Assembly: GCF_003260975.1 (NCBI RefSeq)
Contig: NZ_CP030041.1
Coordinates: 1,339,001 to 1,403,000 of the forward strand
Direction: 5' to 3'
Length of the DNA stretch: 64,000 nucleotides
From: Echinicola strongylocentroti
GTDB taxonomy: Bacteria; Bacteroidota; Bacteroidia; Cytophagales; Cyclobacteriaceae
In this document: positions 16,821 through 26,799 of the stretch, piece by piece
How positions within the stretch are numbered: position 1 is the stretch's first letter
Layout of the letters: the number at the start of each line of letters is the position of its first letter
Notes under the pieces: model-generated
Database searches by the model: none
What the model saw: only the letters and a program-made list of their open reading frames with translations
What the model was told of the DNA's origin: nothing
Position numbers and translations under genes: made by a program

Positions 16821-19800
16821 TTATGGTTTATCCAACGTTACTACCTTTAGCCTACCGCTATTAATGCCAAACACCAACGCCTGCTGTCCCCCCTCAAGTC
16901 GAATGCTGGAGGATGCCATTACCTCCCCCTTGATATAAAGCCCGGACTCGGACGAGGGCACCGGCAAGAGCGCACCCTCTGTGGTGGTCAGTAGCATTTT
17001 TCCATAACCTGCATCATTTCTCGGGGTTTCTACCTCCGACTGGTACAGGTTACCTGTAGCAATATAATCAGGCTTGTCATCATCATTTATGAAAACCGGC
17101 AAAAAATCCCGAATGGCCGAAAGCTGTAATGCTTGAGGCAATGGACTCAGCTGCCATTTACCCTCATCATCCCTATGTAGCCAAGAGCTGGCAAAGGTAT
17201 TTACATCATAGGACAACGAGTTTTCAAGCATCTTCTTCCCGTAAATATCTTCCAAGCTGGCAGAAGCAAAAGCTGAATAGGTTTCAAACCTTTTGGCGAT
17301 CGTCGGCACTTGCTGGGAAGAACACTCCCTACCACGTACCGGCAATTGCTTTCCTTTCTTTTCATAGCTCAGCACAATATCAGAGGTGCCGTTCTCATCA
17401 AAGTCATTGAGATAAATCGTAAATGGAGAAGGTTCACTGGTCTTATACTTATAGTTAAGGCCCAGGTTTCCTAAGAGAAAATCGGCTTTTCCATCTCCAT
17501 CCAAGTCGGTCTTTTCTACGGTATACCACCAGCCTCTGGTCCCTGCCAATCCTTCCTCCTCGGTAACGTCCTTCATCCCTTCTGGGGTATTGAGCAGCAT
17601 GGTGACATTCATCCACTCTCCCACCACCACTAAATCATCCCTGCCGTCGTGGTTTAAGTCAGTGACCACAGCATCCGTCACCAAGCCCAACAGCTCGTTT
17701 TCCAGACCACCTTCCAGTTTTTCAAATTCCAGGTCACCGTTTTTTTGTCCATTATTTACCAATATTATACTCTTAGGCGGGCTTGGGTAATGCCCCGGGA
17801 CAATCCTCCCTCCTATAAACAAATCCAAATCTCCATCACCGTCCACGTCAAATGGACACACCGTCTTACCACTTATCCCTTGGGTCGCCGATGTGGCTTT
17901 GGAATGCTTTTTAAAACCAGCGGGCATATTGACATACAACCTATCCTGATAATAATCGGCAGGTTTATTCTTATCATTTCCGCCACTAACTACATAGAGG
18001 TCAAGGTCCCCATCTTGGTCTGCATCAAACCATATCGCCCCAGTATCTTCTTGCTCTTTATCCATCTCCCATGGCCCCTTCAATACCTGAAAGTTGCCTC
18101 CTGCCTTTTGGACAAAGACCTGAGATGTATATCCTGCCCCATTACCGATAAACAGGTCTTCCCTACCGTCTTGGTCAATATCTCCTACTGCTAGCCCCGG
18201 CCCCATCGCCGAATTGCGATGCGGCAAAAGTGGCTCATATTGGAAGTCGTCATATCCATCCTCCTGATGGACAAAATCCAATCCTGAAGAAGAGGGTAAG
18301 TCACTCACCCAAGCGGCCCTTTTTTGGGGGGATAGCTTCTCTTCTGCATCAGAATAGTGGACAACGAGCTCTTGACGAGACGCTAGGCCGGTTAGCTTCT
18401 GTACTTTTCCGTCCGGCCATTTGACTACCAATGAATCGACTTCCTGTGTCCCTTTTCCCAAGCCAAAGTGAACGATAGGTTCCACACTTGATTGAAATCC
18501 CCTAGAAGTGATGTGCTGTATAAATTGTTGGTTCCCTTGGTAGTAAACTTCTAATTTGGTTCCTATCCCAAAAGGATTGTTGGCGGCTCCCTGTAGTTTC
18601 ACTCTTAAAAATGAATTTCCAGTGCCTGAATTTTCGTAGATGGATGCCTTATCGCCAAGGTTATTGATTACCAAATCCAAATCTCCATCACTGTCCAGAT
18701 CGGCATAAGCTGCACCATTGGAAAACCCAGGCTGATCCAAGCCCCAGTCTTTGCTGGTTTTTTGGAATTGCAGCCCATCTATGTTCTTAAACGCATAATT
18801 GGAAATGGGCGTACTGGGTAGTTTATTGATATCCAATACCAGGTCATTTCCAAAAAATGACTGCTCATCGATTTCCATGTTGGCATCATTATTATTAACA
18901 TCCCTTTTCATGCCATTGGTCACAAAAAGGTCAGCAAAACCATCATTATCCAAATCTGCCAATAATGGAGCCCAGCTCCAGTCCGTGGTAGCTATTCCCG
19001 CATACCGGGCAATATTACTGAACATAGGTGTTTGCTTATTGCTTCCTTGGTTTAGCTGAAGACTGTTTTGCATATACTGGTAATGAAAGCCTAGGGCTAC
19101 AGCCTCATAAAAAGTCCTCGGGCTCATACTGGCCATATTGGTTTTGGAACGCTGGTGGTCTTCAGGAGTCATGTCCACTTGCACCAGGTCCAATAGTCCA
19201 TCCCTATTGACATCCCCCACATCTATGCCCATTCCAAACATACTCGTTTGGTTCATCGCTTCCTGCGAGACCTCCCTGAATGTCCCATCTTGGTTATTGA
19301 TATAAAAATAATCCGGGACATTAAAGTCATTGGAAAGATAAAGGTCGTCCCAACCATCATCATTGAAATCTGCTGCCATTACTCCTAAAGTTAGGCCAAA
19401 GTTCTGTATCCCGGCCTCGGCTGTCACCTCTTGGAAGTTTCCATTTCCTAAGTTTCTGTATAAGTGGCCTGCATCCTCCCAGCTATTTTGATCCATCAAT
19501 TCTTTATAGAACAAGTTCCCTTGGCTGACAGGTACCAAAGGATAATTGGCCACAAAAACATCCAACAAACCATCTCGGTCAAAGTCAACCGTAGTGGCAT
19601 GAATAGAGTGCCCTAGGTCATCTAGGCCATAAGTGGATGCCATTTCAGAAAAAGTACCATCTTGGTTGTTTATAAAAAGCTGGTTATCGGTACGCCCGCT
19701 TTTTCCGGATACACAGGCATAAATATCCAGCCAACCGTCTTGGTTAAAATCGGCCATTAAAGTCCCTGTATACCATCTCCCATCGCCCTGTACTCCAGCA

Positions 19801-20120
19801 GTTTCACTTACATCCTTAAAAGAGAAATCACCTTGATTTAGGTACAGCTTGTTGGGTTTTTGATTTCCTGTAAGGTAAATATCGGACAGGTCATCGCCAT
19901 TTACATCTCCAATGGCCACGCCCCCACCCATGTACAGGTAAGGAAAGTTGAAATAGTTAAGGGTATCGTTTTCAATGATATCGTTCGAAAAATGAACATT
20001 ACTGCTTTGTGGCACAACCGGCGAAAACAGTGGAGCAGAACTTTTATCAGAAGAAGACCTTGTACAGCTTACAATTACCGTACATAGCAATAATAGTAAT
20101 GTTGGGTAGCTGTTGTTCAT
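16821..20120 (-). CDS. FG-GAP/VCBS repeat protein with ASPIC/UnbV domain (CRTAC1-like)
   Basis: A 1,099-residue secreted lipoprotein (signal ending CTVIVSCTRSS). Many calcium-binding FG-GAP motifs of the type DxNxDGxxD occur (GDVNGDDLSD, ADFNQDGWLD, VDFDRDGLLD, ADLDNDGFAD, VDGDGDLD), giving one or two beta-propellers. An ASPIC/UnbV segment lies at about residues 510-590 (GIGTKLEVYYQGNQQFIQHIT, VKWPDGKVQKL). Such proteins are common beside SusC/D pairs in Bacteroidota and probably bind ligands at the surface; the exact role is unknown. Confidence 0.85.
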   Translation of the reverse strand: MNNSYPTLLLLLCTVIVSCTRSSSDKSSAPLFSPVVPQSSNVHFSNDIIENDTLNYFNFPYLYMGGGVAIGDVNGDDLSDIYLTGNQKPNKLYLNQGDFSFKDVSETAGVQGDGRWYTGTLMADFNQDGWLDIYACVSGKSGRTDNQLFINNQDGTFSEMASTYGLDDLGHSIHATTVDFDRDGLLDVFVANYPLVPVSQGNLFYKELMDQNSWEDAGHLYRNLGNGNFQEVTAEAGIQNFGLTLGVMAADFNDDGWDDLYLSNDFNVPDYFYINNQDGTFREVSQEAMNQTSMFGMGIDVGDVNRDGLLDLVQVDMTPEDHQRSKTNMASMSPRTFYEAVALGFHYQYMQNSLQLNQGSNKQTPMFSNIARYAGIATTDWSWAPLLADLDNDGFADLFVTNGMKRDVNNNDANMEIDEQSFFGNDLVLDINKLPSTPISNYAFKNIDGLQFQKTSKDWGLDQPGFSNGAAYADLDSDGDLDLVINNLGDKASIYENSGTGNSFLRVKLQGAANNPFGIGTKLEVYYQGNQQFIQHITSRGFQSSVEPIVHFGLGKGTQEVDSLVVKWPDGKVQKLTGLASRQELVVHYSDAEEKLSPQKRAAWVSDLPSSSGLDFVHQEDGYDDFQYEPLLPHRNSAMGPGLAVGDIDQDGREDLFIGNGAGYTSQVFVQKAGGNFQVLKGPWEMDKEQEDTGAIWFDADQDGDLDLYVVSGGNDKNKPADYYQDRLYVNMPAGFKKHSKATSATQGISGKTVCPFDVDGDGDLDLFIGGRIVPGHYPSPPKSIILVNNGQKNGDLEFEKLEGGLENELLGLVTDAVVTDLNHDGRDDLVVVGEWMNVTMLLNTPEGMKDVTEEEGLAGTRGWWYTVEKTDLDGDGKADFLLGNLGLNYKYKTSEPSPFTIYLNDFDENGTSDIVLSYEKKGKQLPVRGRECSSQQVPTIAKRFETYSAFASASLEDIYGKKMLENSLSYDVNTFASSWLHRDDEGKWQLSPLPQALQLSAIRDFLPVFINDDDKPDYIATGNLYQSEVETPRNDAGYGKMLLTTTEGALLPVPSSESGLYIKGEVMASSSIRLEGGQQALVFGINSGRLKVVTLDKP

Positions 20121-20272
20121 AGAATATATTACTGGGTTTATTAGTCGGGGAAGATAGCGATATCAGCAAATCCCTCTATTAATTCCGGGGTCTTTTATTC
20201 CCTAAAAAAAAGGCACCCTACTGCTCCAATCCATGAAACAATAAGGTACCATATTAGGGTCAATCAACTTTA

Positions 20273-21832
20273 TTATTCATATCCCGGATTATGCTCAAAG
20301 TTGGAGTTATTGTTAAATTCATTCTGGGGCAGGTCAAAATACTCCCGACCTGGTTTGTAGGCACCGGTACCGCCACTTTCAGATTTGACTTCCGGATTAT
20401 CCACGATTTTTTCTTTGACCAATCCCCATCGCAGCAAATCAAAATAACGTACCCTCTCCAAAGCGAGTTCTTTTACACGTTCATCCCTTACGTCCTGAAT
20501 GGTCATTTCCAAACCGAAGGGAGGCATATCAGCCCGGGATCGGACTTCATTTACCGCATCCACTGCTGCTTGGGTGGCATTACCTCCATTGGCCATCATA
20601 TCTGCTTCAGCAAACATCAGCAAGACATCTGCGTAACGTATCAGTCGGAGGTTATTGGGTGATTGTTGGAAATTAGCCGTGGTCACTCCTTCATCGAGGC
20701 CAAGATATTTCTTTCCCCAGACCCTGTTCTCGTCCGATCCGTACACGTCATCATAGCGTTTTCCTTCATAAATCGTCGCCGCAAGCGTTTCACCTTCATA
20801 GGTGGTCGTTTCATCGGTTCTCCAAAACAAGGTATTGAAAGCTCTTGGGTCGATTTCCCCATTGACCGTCCGTTCGTCCAAAAACAAGTCGAGCACCCAG
20901 TCGTTTATCCGCATGCCATCCTGTCCTGTAAAGCCCCTAGGTGCTAAATCAGGCGTAAAGGAATTGGTCCGGCCTACACCTGCTGCATCACCTCCCCATC
21001 CTCTGTTATCGTCCAGCACAAACTGGATTTCAAAAATGGACTCTTCATTATTTTCTGAAAATGAGCTGAAATTATCTCCATAATCATCGACCAACTGGTA
21101 TCGCCCGTCCATGATTTTGGCAAACTCATCACGGGCCAGGCTGTACTGCTCTGTATAGAGATAAGCCTTTCCTAGCATGGCAGTAGCAGCACCGGAGGTG
21201 GCCCTACCGATGTCTGCAGGTGACCAAGAAGGAGGCAGTAGGTCTTGGGCGTTCTTTAGATCTGTTATAATCTGGTTCCAAACGTCTTCCGGAGCAGCCT
21301 GCAATATATCCTTGGAAGCCTCTATCGATTCAATGGGCTCTGTAATCAGCGGGATATTGCGCCAATTGTTGACCGCATTAAAATAATTCAACCCTCTAAG
21401 GAAATGTGCCTCACCAAGGATATTGTTCTTTTTGGTTTCATCCATATCTATGGCAGGTACATTAGCCAAGATTTCATTGGACCTGGATATGATTTTCCAT
21501 ATTACAGTCCACAGCCAGACATTGACATTTCCGATAGCGGTACCTTCAAATCTCCCGGGATTGGTACGGTCTGAGGTACCAAAGCCATTGACAATATCAT
21601 CTCTATAGTCAGATGCAAAGATCTCCATTCGGCTATAATACCAAATATCAGTAAAAGGACTATAGGCACCTACAACGGCCTTTTTGGCGTCATCCTCATT
21701 CCTCCAGAAGGTATCTGGTGTGATGGCATTGGGATTGGTCTGATCCAGCAGGTTTTTGTCACAGCCGGACACCATCATCAGCGAGATGCCCAATGTCAGT
21801 GTGATTGCTCTTTTATTTATAGTAAGTTTCAT
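20273..21832 (-). CDS. susD: SusD/RagB-family outer-membrane glycan-binding lipoprotein
   Basis: A 519-residue lipoprotein (LMMVSGCDKN) with the SusD-like N-terminal domain (TPDTFWRNEDDAKKAVVGAYSPF), the tetratricopeptide-like middle (LGEAHFLRGLNYFNAVNNWRNIPL) and the C-terminal RagB signature (NEVRSRADMPPF, LALERVRYFDLLRWG). It lies 21 bp after susC and would form the lid of the SusC channel, binding galactan oligosaccharides. Ligand is inferred from the neighbouring enzymes. Confidence 0.95.
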   Translation of the reverse strand: MKLTINKRAITLTLGISLMMVSGCDKNLLDQTNPNAITPDTFWRNEDDAKKAVVGAYSPFTDIWYYSRMEIFASDYRDDIVNGFGTSDRTNPGRFEGTAIGNVNVWLWTVIWKIISRSNEILANVPAIDMDETKKNNILGEAHFLRGLNYFNAVNNWRNIPLITEPIESIEASKDILQAAPEDVWNQIITDLKNAQDLLPPSWSPADIGRATSGAATAMLGKAYLYTEQYSLARDEFAKIMDGRYQLVDDYGDNFSSFSENNEESIFEIQFVLDDNRGWGGDAAGVGRTNSFTPDLAPRGFTGQDGMRINDWVLDLFLDERTVNGEIDPRAFNTLFWRTDETTTYEGETLAATIYEGKRYDDVYGSDENRVWGKKYLGLDEGVTTANFQQSPNNLRLIRYADVLLMFAEADMMANGGNATQAAVDAVNEVRSRADMPPFGLEMTIQDVRDERVKELALERVRYFDLLRWGLVKEKIVDNPEVKSESGGTGAYKPGREYFDLPQNEFNNNSNFEHNPGYE

Positions 21833-21853
21833 TGGATTAAGCTCTTGTGTTTT

Positions 21854-24800
21854 TTAAAATGATATCTGAAGTCCAAACTGATAAGTCCTAGGGGTGGGAT
21901 AAGCACTTTCATCTACCCCTTGGTTAAAGATATTCTGGTCTGATCCCCTGTCTCTACTACCTCGGCCCACAATAGGGTAATACCCTGTGTAGTTAGTGAT
22001 AGTAAACACATTCTGCAAGGAACTGTACACCCTCAACCGCTGAATCCTCAGCTTCTCCGTCAGCACTTCTGGCAAGGTGTAACCAATCTGAAGGTTCTTC
22101 AACCTAAAGTAGGCGCCACTTTCCAACACATAATCGGACATTCGCCTGTTAAACCCAAAGTCCAGTAAGGTCATCTGCGGAACATCCGTATCGGTATTTT
22201 CCGGTGTCCAAGCATTCATGGCATCGGCCAGGTAGTTTCCTTCCGTATCAAAGTACCCCCTGTAGCGATTCCCATTCAGGATCTTGTTTCCTGACACTCC
22301 ATTGAAGAACAAACTCAAATCGAAATTCTTCCAGCTCGCGTTCACATTAAATCCATATTCAAAATTCGGGATAGAACTACCCAAAAAGACGCGATCATCT
22401 TCTGTAAGTGCTCCATCACCGTTGGTATCCTGAAAGCGAAGATCACCGGCTCCGGCACCGTCAGTACGGCCATCTTGGATCGCTTCATCATCGGATTGAT
22501 ATATCCCTAGCACTTTGTAGCCAAAAAAGGAAGCTACCGGCTGCCCCACATCTGTAAGGGTAGCACTTAGTCCATTAGAGCTGTATCCTCCACCAAATAT
22601 GGGGTCTGGTATTCCTAGCTCGGTCACTTCATTATCAAGCACTGTAAAATTGGCCGCCAAATTCAGGTTTACCTCTCCTACCATTTGGTTATAAACTGTA
22701 CTGAACTCAAAGCCACGGTTTTCGATAGTGGCTACATTGCTGGGCACTCTTCCATCCAATCCCGTGTACCTTGGTACGGTGATGCTCAGGAGAATGTCCT
22801 CTGATTTTTTGTTGAAATAATCCATCGTAAATTGAAGACGGTTATTTAGCATACTGAATTCAAGTCCTATATCCGTTGTTTTAGTGGTCTCCCAGCGGAT
22901 ATCCCTATTGACAGGCTTGGTGATCGATGTTCCTGGCACCCTATTTTGTCCTTCTCCCAAAATGGCCTCACTAAAAAGGTTCATTTCTGGATCTATGGAA
23001 TAAGCAGCCACATTATTGGATCCCAACTCACCATAACTTGCCCGGATTTTTAGATCAGACAGAAAAGTAATGTCCTCCATAAAATCTTCCTCGCTGATAT
23101 TCCAACCCAAGGCAACAGATGGGAAGGTCCCCCACCTGAGGTCTTCCCTAAAGAGAGATGATCCATCCCGGCGAATGGTAGCAGTAAGTAGGTATCTGCT
23201 GTCATAGGAATAATTTACCCTGCCAAAATAAGAACGAAGACCAGTGGTGACATCCCTAGATGGTGCTTGCGCCCTGTTTTCGGCTGCGGAAGCCACACGG
23301 ACTTCGTTGTTTGGAAACCCTGTGGCTACTATCCCGAGTGATCGAGAGTGGGTCTTCTGCGTAGTATACCCCGCCAATAAATTCAGGGAATGATCGCCAA
23401 AGACCCTGGAAAAGTTCAAGGTATTCTCTGCCAGAGATGATAGGAAATTCGTATTGGTTTCCCTTAGTTCGGCAAAATCCTGTCTTCCCAATAGGGTGGC
23501 ATTAAAGAAAAATGTCGGAGTAAAGGTATAATTGTTTTGGCTGTATTGATCCAGCCCCAGGTTCAATTTGTACGTAAGCCCATCAATGATTTCGAAGGAA
23601 GCGGCTATATTCCCCAACACACTGTTTCGTGTGACGGTCCTGTCCTCTACAGATGCCAGCCCCAGTGAGTTGGTGATGTTGCCTATGCCGTAAATAGAAG
23701 TACCACCATCAGGCATGGAAGAGGCCGTGAAATTCCCTTCTTCGTCATATATGGGAATCGTAGGCAATAAATCACGCTCTTGGTTAAAGTAATTATTGGG
23801 GTTATTTACCGTTCGGGTAAGTCCGATGGTTTCTTCTAGCTTAAACCTCCCTTTGGTGAAAGTGGAATTGGCACGGATATTTGTTCTGGTGTAATCAGAC
23901 TCCTGTACAATACCTACTTGATCCAGGTGATTGGCAGAGATACTATATGTAGCATTCTCTCCACCGCCTGACACCCTGATATTACCGTTAAATATAGGCG
24001 CCACTCGGAGATTGGCAGCTTGGATATCACTATCAATGGAAGGATCAAACTGGCTATCATTTGCTGGTGACCTAGGAGTACCATCATTATCGTTGGCCAT
24101 GTTTCTGATAGTGGCATATTCCTGGGCATTGGCCCAATCGATGGTATTGACTGCTTTCTGCCATCCATAGCTAAAATCCGTATCGACTTTAATCTCTCCC
24201 TTAGTGCCTTTTTTGGTGGTCACGATAATGACACCATTGGCTGCTCTAGAGCCATAAATCGCACTGGCAGAGGCATCTTTCAACACACTGACCGATTCTA
24301 TATCTGCCGGGTTGAGCATATCCATGCTATTGGTAAGCATCCCGTCTATCACATACAGAGGACCGGAGTCGGACATGGTGCCTGTACCACGGATGGTGAC
24401 GATGGAGTTGGCGCCTGGCGTGCCGCCATTCGCATCTACCCTGACACCGGGGACACGTCCTTGGATCGCTTGGGTAGCATCTGCATTAGTATATTTGTTG
24501 ATCTCTTCTGATGAAACAGTACCTACGGATCCGGTCAGGTCACTCTTTTTTTGTGAGCCATAACCGATGACCACCACCTCATCCAGGGACTGTACATCCT
24601 CCTCCAAGGCCACATCAATGGTCGTTTGGTTTCCGACAGTGATTTCTTTTTTTAGGAAACCAATGGAACTGAATACTAAAACAGCTTCTGGGCCGCTGAC
24701 TTCTATGGTATAGCTCCCATCCATATCTGCCACAGCTCCGTTAGAAGTGCCTTTTTCAAGAATGTTTACAATGGGCAATGGTTGGCCATCAGCAGATGAA

Positions 24801-24928
24801 GTGACCTTTCCCGAGATTTTTTGACTTTGCCCATAGGATAGTAGGGCAATAAAATAAATGGGCAAGCAAAGCAAGATCTTGCTTTTACGGGCAACTAACA
24901 CCTTCATGGTGCGTAGAGCTTTTTTCAT
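21854..24928 (-). CDS. susC: SusC/RagA-family TonB-dependent transporter
   Basis: A 1,024-residue outer-membrane transporter. After the signal peptide comes a carboxypeptidase D regulatory-like domain (GKVTSSADGQPLPIVNILEKG), a TonB-box region (SLDEVVVIGYG), the plug (ATQAIQGRVPGVRV, IRGTGTMSDSGPLYVIDG) and a 22-strand barrel ending in the aromatic YQFGLQISF. First gene of the susCD unit, and preceded by a predicted HTCS-controlled promoter at 25007-25071. Imports oligosaccharides made by the surface endo-enzymes. Confidence 0.96.
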   Translation of the reverse strand: MKKALRTMKVLVARKSKILLCLPIYFIALLSYGQSQKISGKVTSSADGQPLPIVNILEKGTSNGAVADMDGSYTIEVSGPEAVLVFSSIGFLKKEITVGNQTTIDVALEEDVQSLDEVVVIGYGSQKKSDLTGSVGTVSSEEINKYTNADATQAIQGRVPGVRVDANGGTPGANSIVTIRGTGTMSDSGPLYVIDGMLTNSMDMLNPADIESVSVLKDASASAIYGSRAANGVIIVTTKKGTKGEIKVDTDFSYGWQKAVNTIDWANAQEYATIRNMANDNDGTPRSPANDSQFDPSIDSDIQAANLRVAPIFNGNIRVSGGGENATYSISANHLDQVGIVQESDYTRTNIRANSTFTKGRFKLEETIGLTRTVNNPNNYFNQERDLLPTIPIYDEEGNFTASSMPDGGTSIYGIGNITNSLGLASVEDRTVTRNSVLGNIAASFEIIDGLTYKLNLGLDQYSQNNYTFTPTFFFNATLLGRQDFAELRETNTNFLSSLAENTLNFSRVFGDHSLNLLAGYTTQKTHSRSLGIVATGFPNNEVRVASAAENRAQAPSRDVTTGLRSYFGRVNYSYDSRYLLTATIRRDGSSLFREDLRWGTFPSVALGWNISEEDFMEDITFLSDLKIRASYGELGSNNVAAYSIDPEMNLFSEAILGEGQNRVPGTSITKPVNRDIRWETTKTTDIGLEFSMLNNRLQFTMDYFNKKSEDILLSITVPRYTGLDGRVPSNVATIENRGFEFSTVYNQMVGEVNLNLAANFTVLDNEVTELGIPDPIFGGGYSSNGLSATLTDVGQPVASFFGYKVLGIYQSDDEAIQDGRTDGAGAGDLRFQDTNGDGALTEDDRVFLGSSIPNFEYGFNVNASWKNFDLSLFFNGVSGNKILNGNRYRGYFDTEGNYLADAMNAWTPENTDTDVPQMTLLDFGFNRRMSDYVLESGAYFRLKNLQIGYTLPEVLTEKLRIQRLRVYSSLQNVFTITNYTGYYPIVGRGSRDRGSDQNIFNQGVDESAYPTPRTYQFGLQISF

Positions 24929-25006
24929 ACTGAATTGGGTTATTAGGTTTATTTAATTAAACTGACTCCTTGATCAGAATATCATCTTCAGAAGGGTTCA
25001 GCATTA

Positions 25007-25071
25007 TAAAGGTATATCTAAGGCACTCCATAGCTTGCCCCATATGTTTTTAGGATTGAAACAAATGTTTC
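25007..25071 (-). promoter_or_regulatory. susC promoter with candidate HTCS operator (21-bp direct repeat)
   Basis: On the minus strand, AAACATTTGT and AAACATATGG are direct repeats 21 bp apart (on the plus strand ATGTTT at 25065 and 25044). Exactly 30 bp downstream lies TACCTTTA (25014-25007), a -7 box with one change from TAnnTTTG. The same geometry recurs before the GH16, GH86 and BNR-propeller genes. Two AraC-type half-sites two helical turns apart suit a dimeric HTCS response regulator. Regulator identity is inference. Confidence 0.65.
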
Positions 25072-25126
25072 TTTATAAAAAACAAGAACAATCACTCATT
25101 GGGCATATACCTAGTCTGCATGGTTA

Positions 25127-26770
25127 TCACCAAAAGACGGCATATAATACCACGAGTCCCAAGATGATTATAGCTGCTCCTACCTTGAAGGTTGAGCTCG
25201 TCTTGAACAGCTTCTTATCGATTTCAATGGCATTGGGACTGTCTTTTCCTTTGCCCTGTACCAAACTGATAACCACCATCAATACCGCTAGGATCACAAA
25301 TACCACCCCCATTCTATCGATAAATGGAAGCGAGGGAGTCAGAAACTTGAACATCGCCGATAAGGGAATCGTGAGTATCGCTGCCGTCATCGCTGCATCG
25401 GAAGTGGTTTTCTTCCAAAAGAACCCAAACATAAAAATGGCAAATACACCAGGTGACACAAATCCCGTGTACTCCTGAATATACTGGAAGGCTTGATCTA
25501 GCTGTCTTAGCTGTGGTGCCACCAATGCCGCCACCACAAAAGCCACTAGGGTCGTTAACCTCCCCACAGTAACTTGTTTGCGCTCTGTAATTCCTTTATT
25601 GATATAGGATTTAAAAATATCAATTGTAAAAATAGTGGAAGTACTGTTTGTCATGGAGGCCAATGAAGAGACAATAGCAGCTGTAAGCGCTGCAAAAGCC
25701 AACCCTTTCAACCCAGACGGCAATAACTGAAGCAGGGCCGGATAGGCTTTATCGGACTTTATGCTGGACGTGGATGCATCCGTCATGGCTTGTACAAAAG
25801 GCACATCGATCCCTTCTTGGACGATGACATAGGCGGCTATCCCTGGAACCACTACGATCAAAGGCATCAGTAATTTCAAAAAGCCGGCAAACACCATCCC
25901 TTTTTGGGCTTCGTTTAGGCTTTTTGCGGCCAATGCCCGTTGGGTGATGTACTGGTTACACCCCCAATACGTCAAATTAATGATCCACATACTCCCTATC
26001 AGCACGCTAAGTCCCGGCAGGTCCAGGTAAGCATCCCTCGCTCCTCCTTCTCCATCAGGAATCATCATTTCCCCTTTTTGGACAATCATCGAAAAATGCT
26101 TTGGCGCAGCCTCCCGAAGCTTACCCAATCCATCCCAAACACTGCCTTCACCGACCATGGACAGTGCCAAATACGTAGTCGCCAAGCCACCAGCCACCAA
26201 GAAACACACTTGGACCACATCGGTCCAAGCTACCGCTTTAAGCCCTCCATAGATGGAGTATACCATTGCAAAGAATGCCAATCCATAAATCCCGTATTCC
26301 AGCGGAACCCCCATGATGGTCTGTAAACTCAGCGCTCCCAAATACAGCACTGACGTAAGGTTTACAAACACATAGATCAATAGCCAAAATACGGCCATGA
26401 GCAGTCTTACCCTACTGTCGTACCTCCTGTGCAGAAACTGTGGCATCGTGTAAATGCCCTCCTTCAGGTAGATGGGCAGAAAAAACACCCCTACCACCAC
26501 CAATGTGGCCGCCGCCATCCATTCATAGGTGCTGATCGCCAGACCAAGCGCAAATCCAGACCCTGACATCCCTATGAACTGTTCAGCTGAAATATTGGAA
26601 GCAATCAGTGAAGCGCCTACTGCCCACCATGGCAATGCCTTGCTCGCCAAAAAGTAATCTTGGGCATTCTTTTCATGTCCTTTTTTCTCTCTGGACACAA
26701 AAAGCCCCATCCCAATAATCAGCAGACAGTATGCCGTGAAAATAATTATATCAAGCGTATTAAAATCCAT
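25127..26770 (-). CDS. Sodium:solute symporter (SSS family, SGLT-like)
   Basis: A 547-residue inner-membrane protein with about 13-14 hydrophobic segments and SSS hallmarks (FLASKALPWWAVGASLIASNISAEQFIGMSGSGFALG, YGGLKAVAWTDVVQ, NLTYWGCNQYITQRALAAKS). Closest to bacterial sodium/sugar symporters. Probably imports a monosaccharide such as D-galactose, or another locus product, from the periplasm. It is directly followed by two GH2 genes in the same direction. Confidence 0.88.
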   Translation of the reverse strand: MDFNTLDIIIFTAYCLLIIGMGLFVSREKKGHEKNAQDYFLASKALPWWAVGASLIASNISAEQFIGMSGSGFALGLAISTYEWMAAATLVVVGVFFLPIYLKEGIYTMPQFLHRRYDSRVRLLMAVFWLLIYVFVNLTSVLYLGALSLQTIMGVPLEYGIYGLAFFAMVYSIYGGLKAVAWTDVVQVCFLVAGGLATTYLALSMVGEGSVWDGLGKLREAAPKHFSMIVQKGEMMIPDGEGGARDAYLDLPGLSVLIGSMWIINLTYWGCNQYITQRALAAKSLNEAQKGMVFAGFLKLLMPLIVVVPGIAAYVIVQEGIDVPFVQAMTDASTSSIKSDKAYPALLQLLPSGLKGLAFAALTAAIVSSLASMTNSTSTIFTIDIFKSYINKGITERKQVTVGRLTTLVAFVVAALVAPQLRQLDQAFQYIQEYTGFVSPGVFAIFMFGFFWKKTTSDAAMTAAILTIPLSAMFKFLTPSLPFIDRMGVVFVILAVLMVVISLVQGKGKDSPNAIEIDKKLFKTSSTFKVGAAIIILGLVVLYAVFW

Positions 26771-26799
26771 TTGATTGTTATTTATAGTATGGTTTTCTC

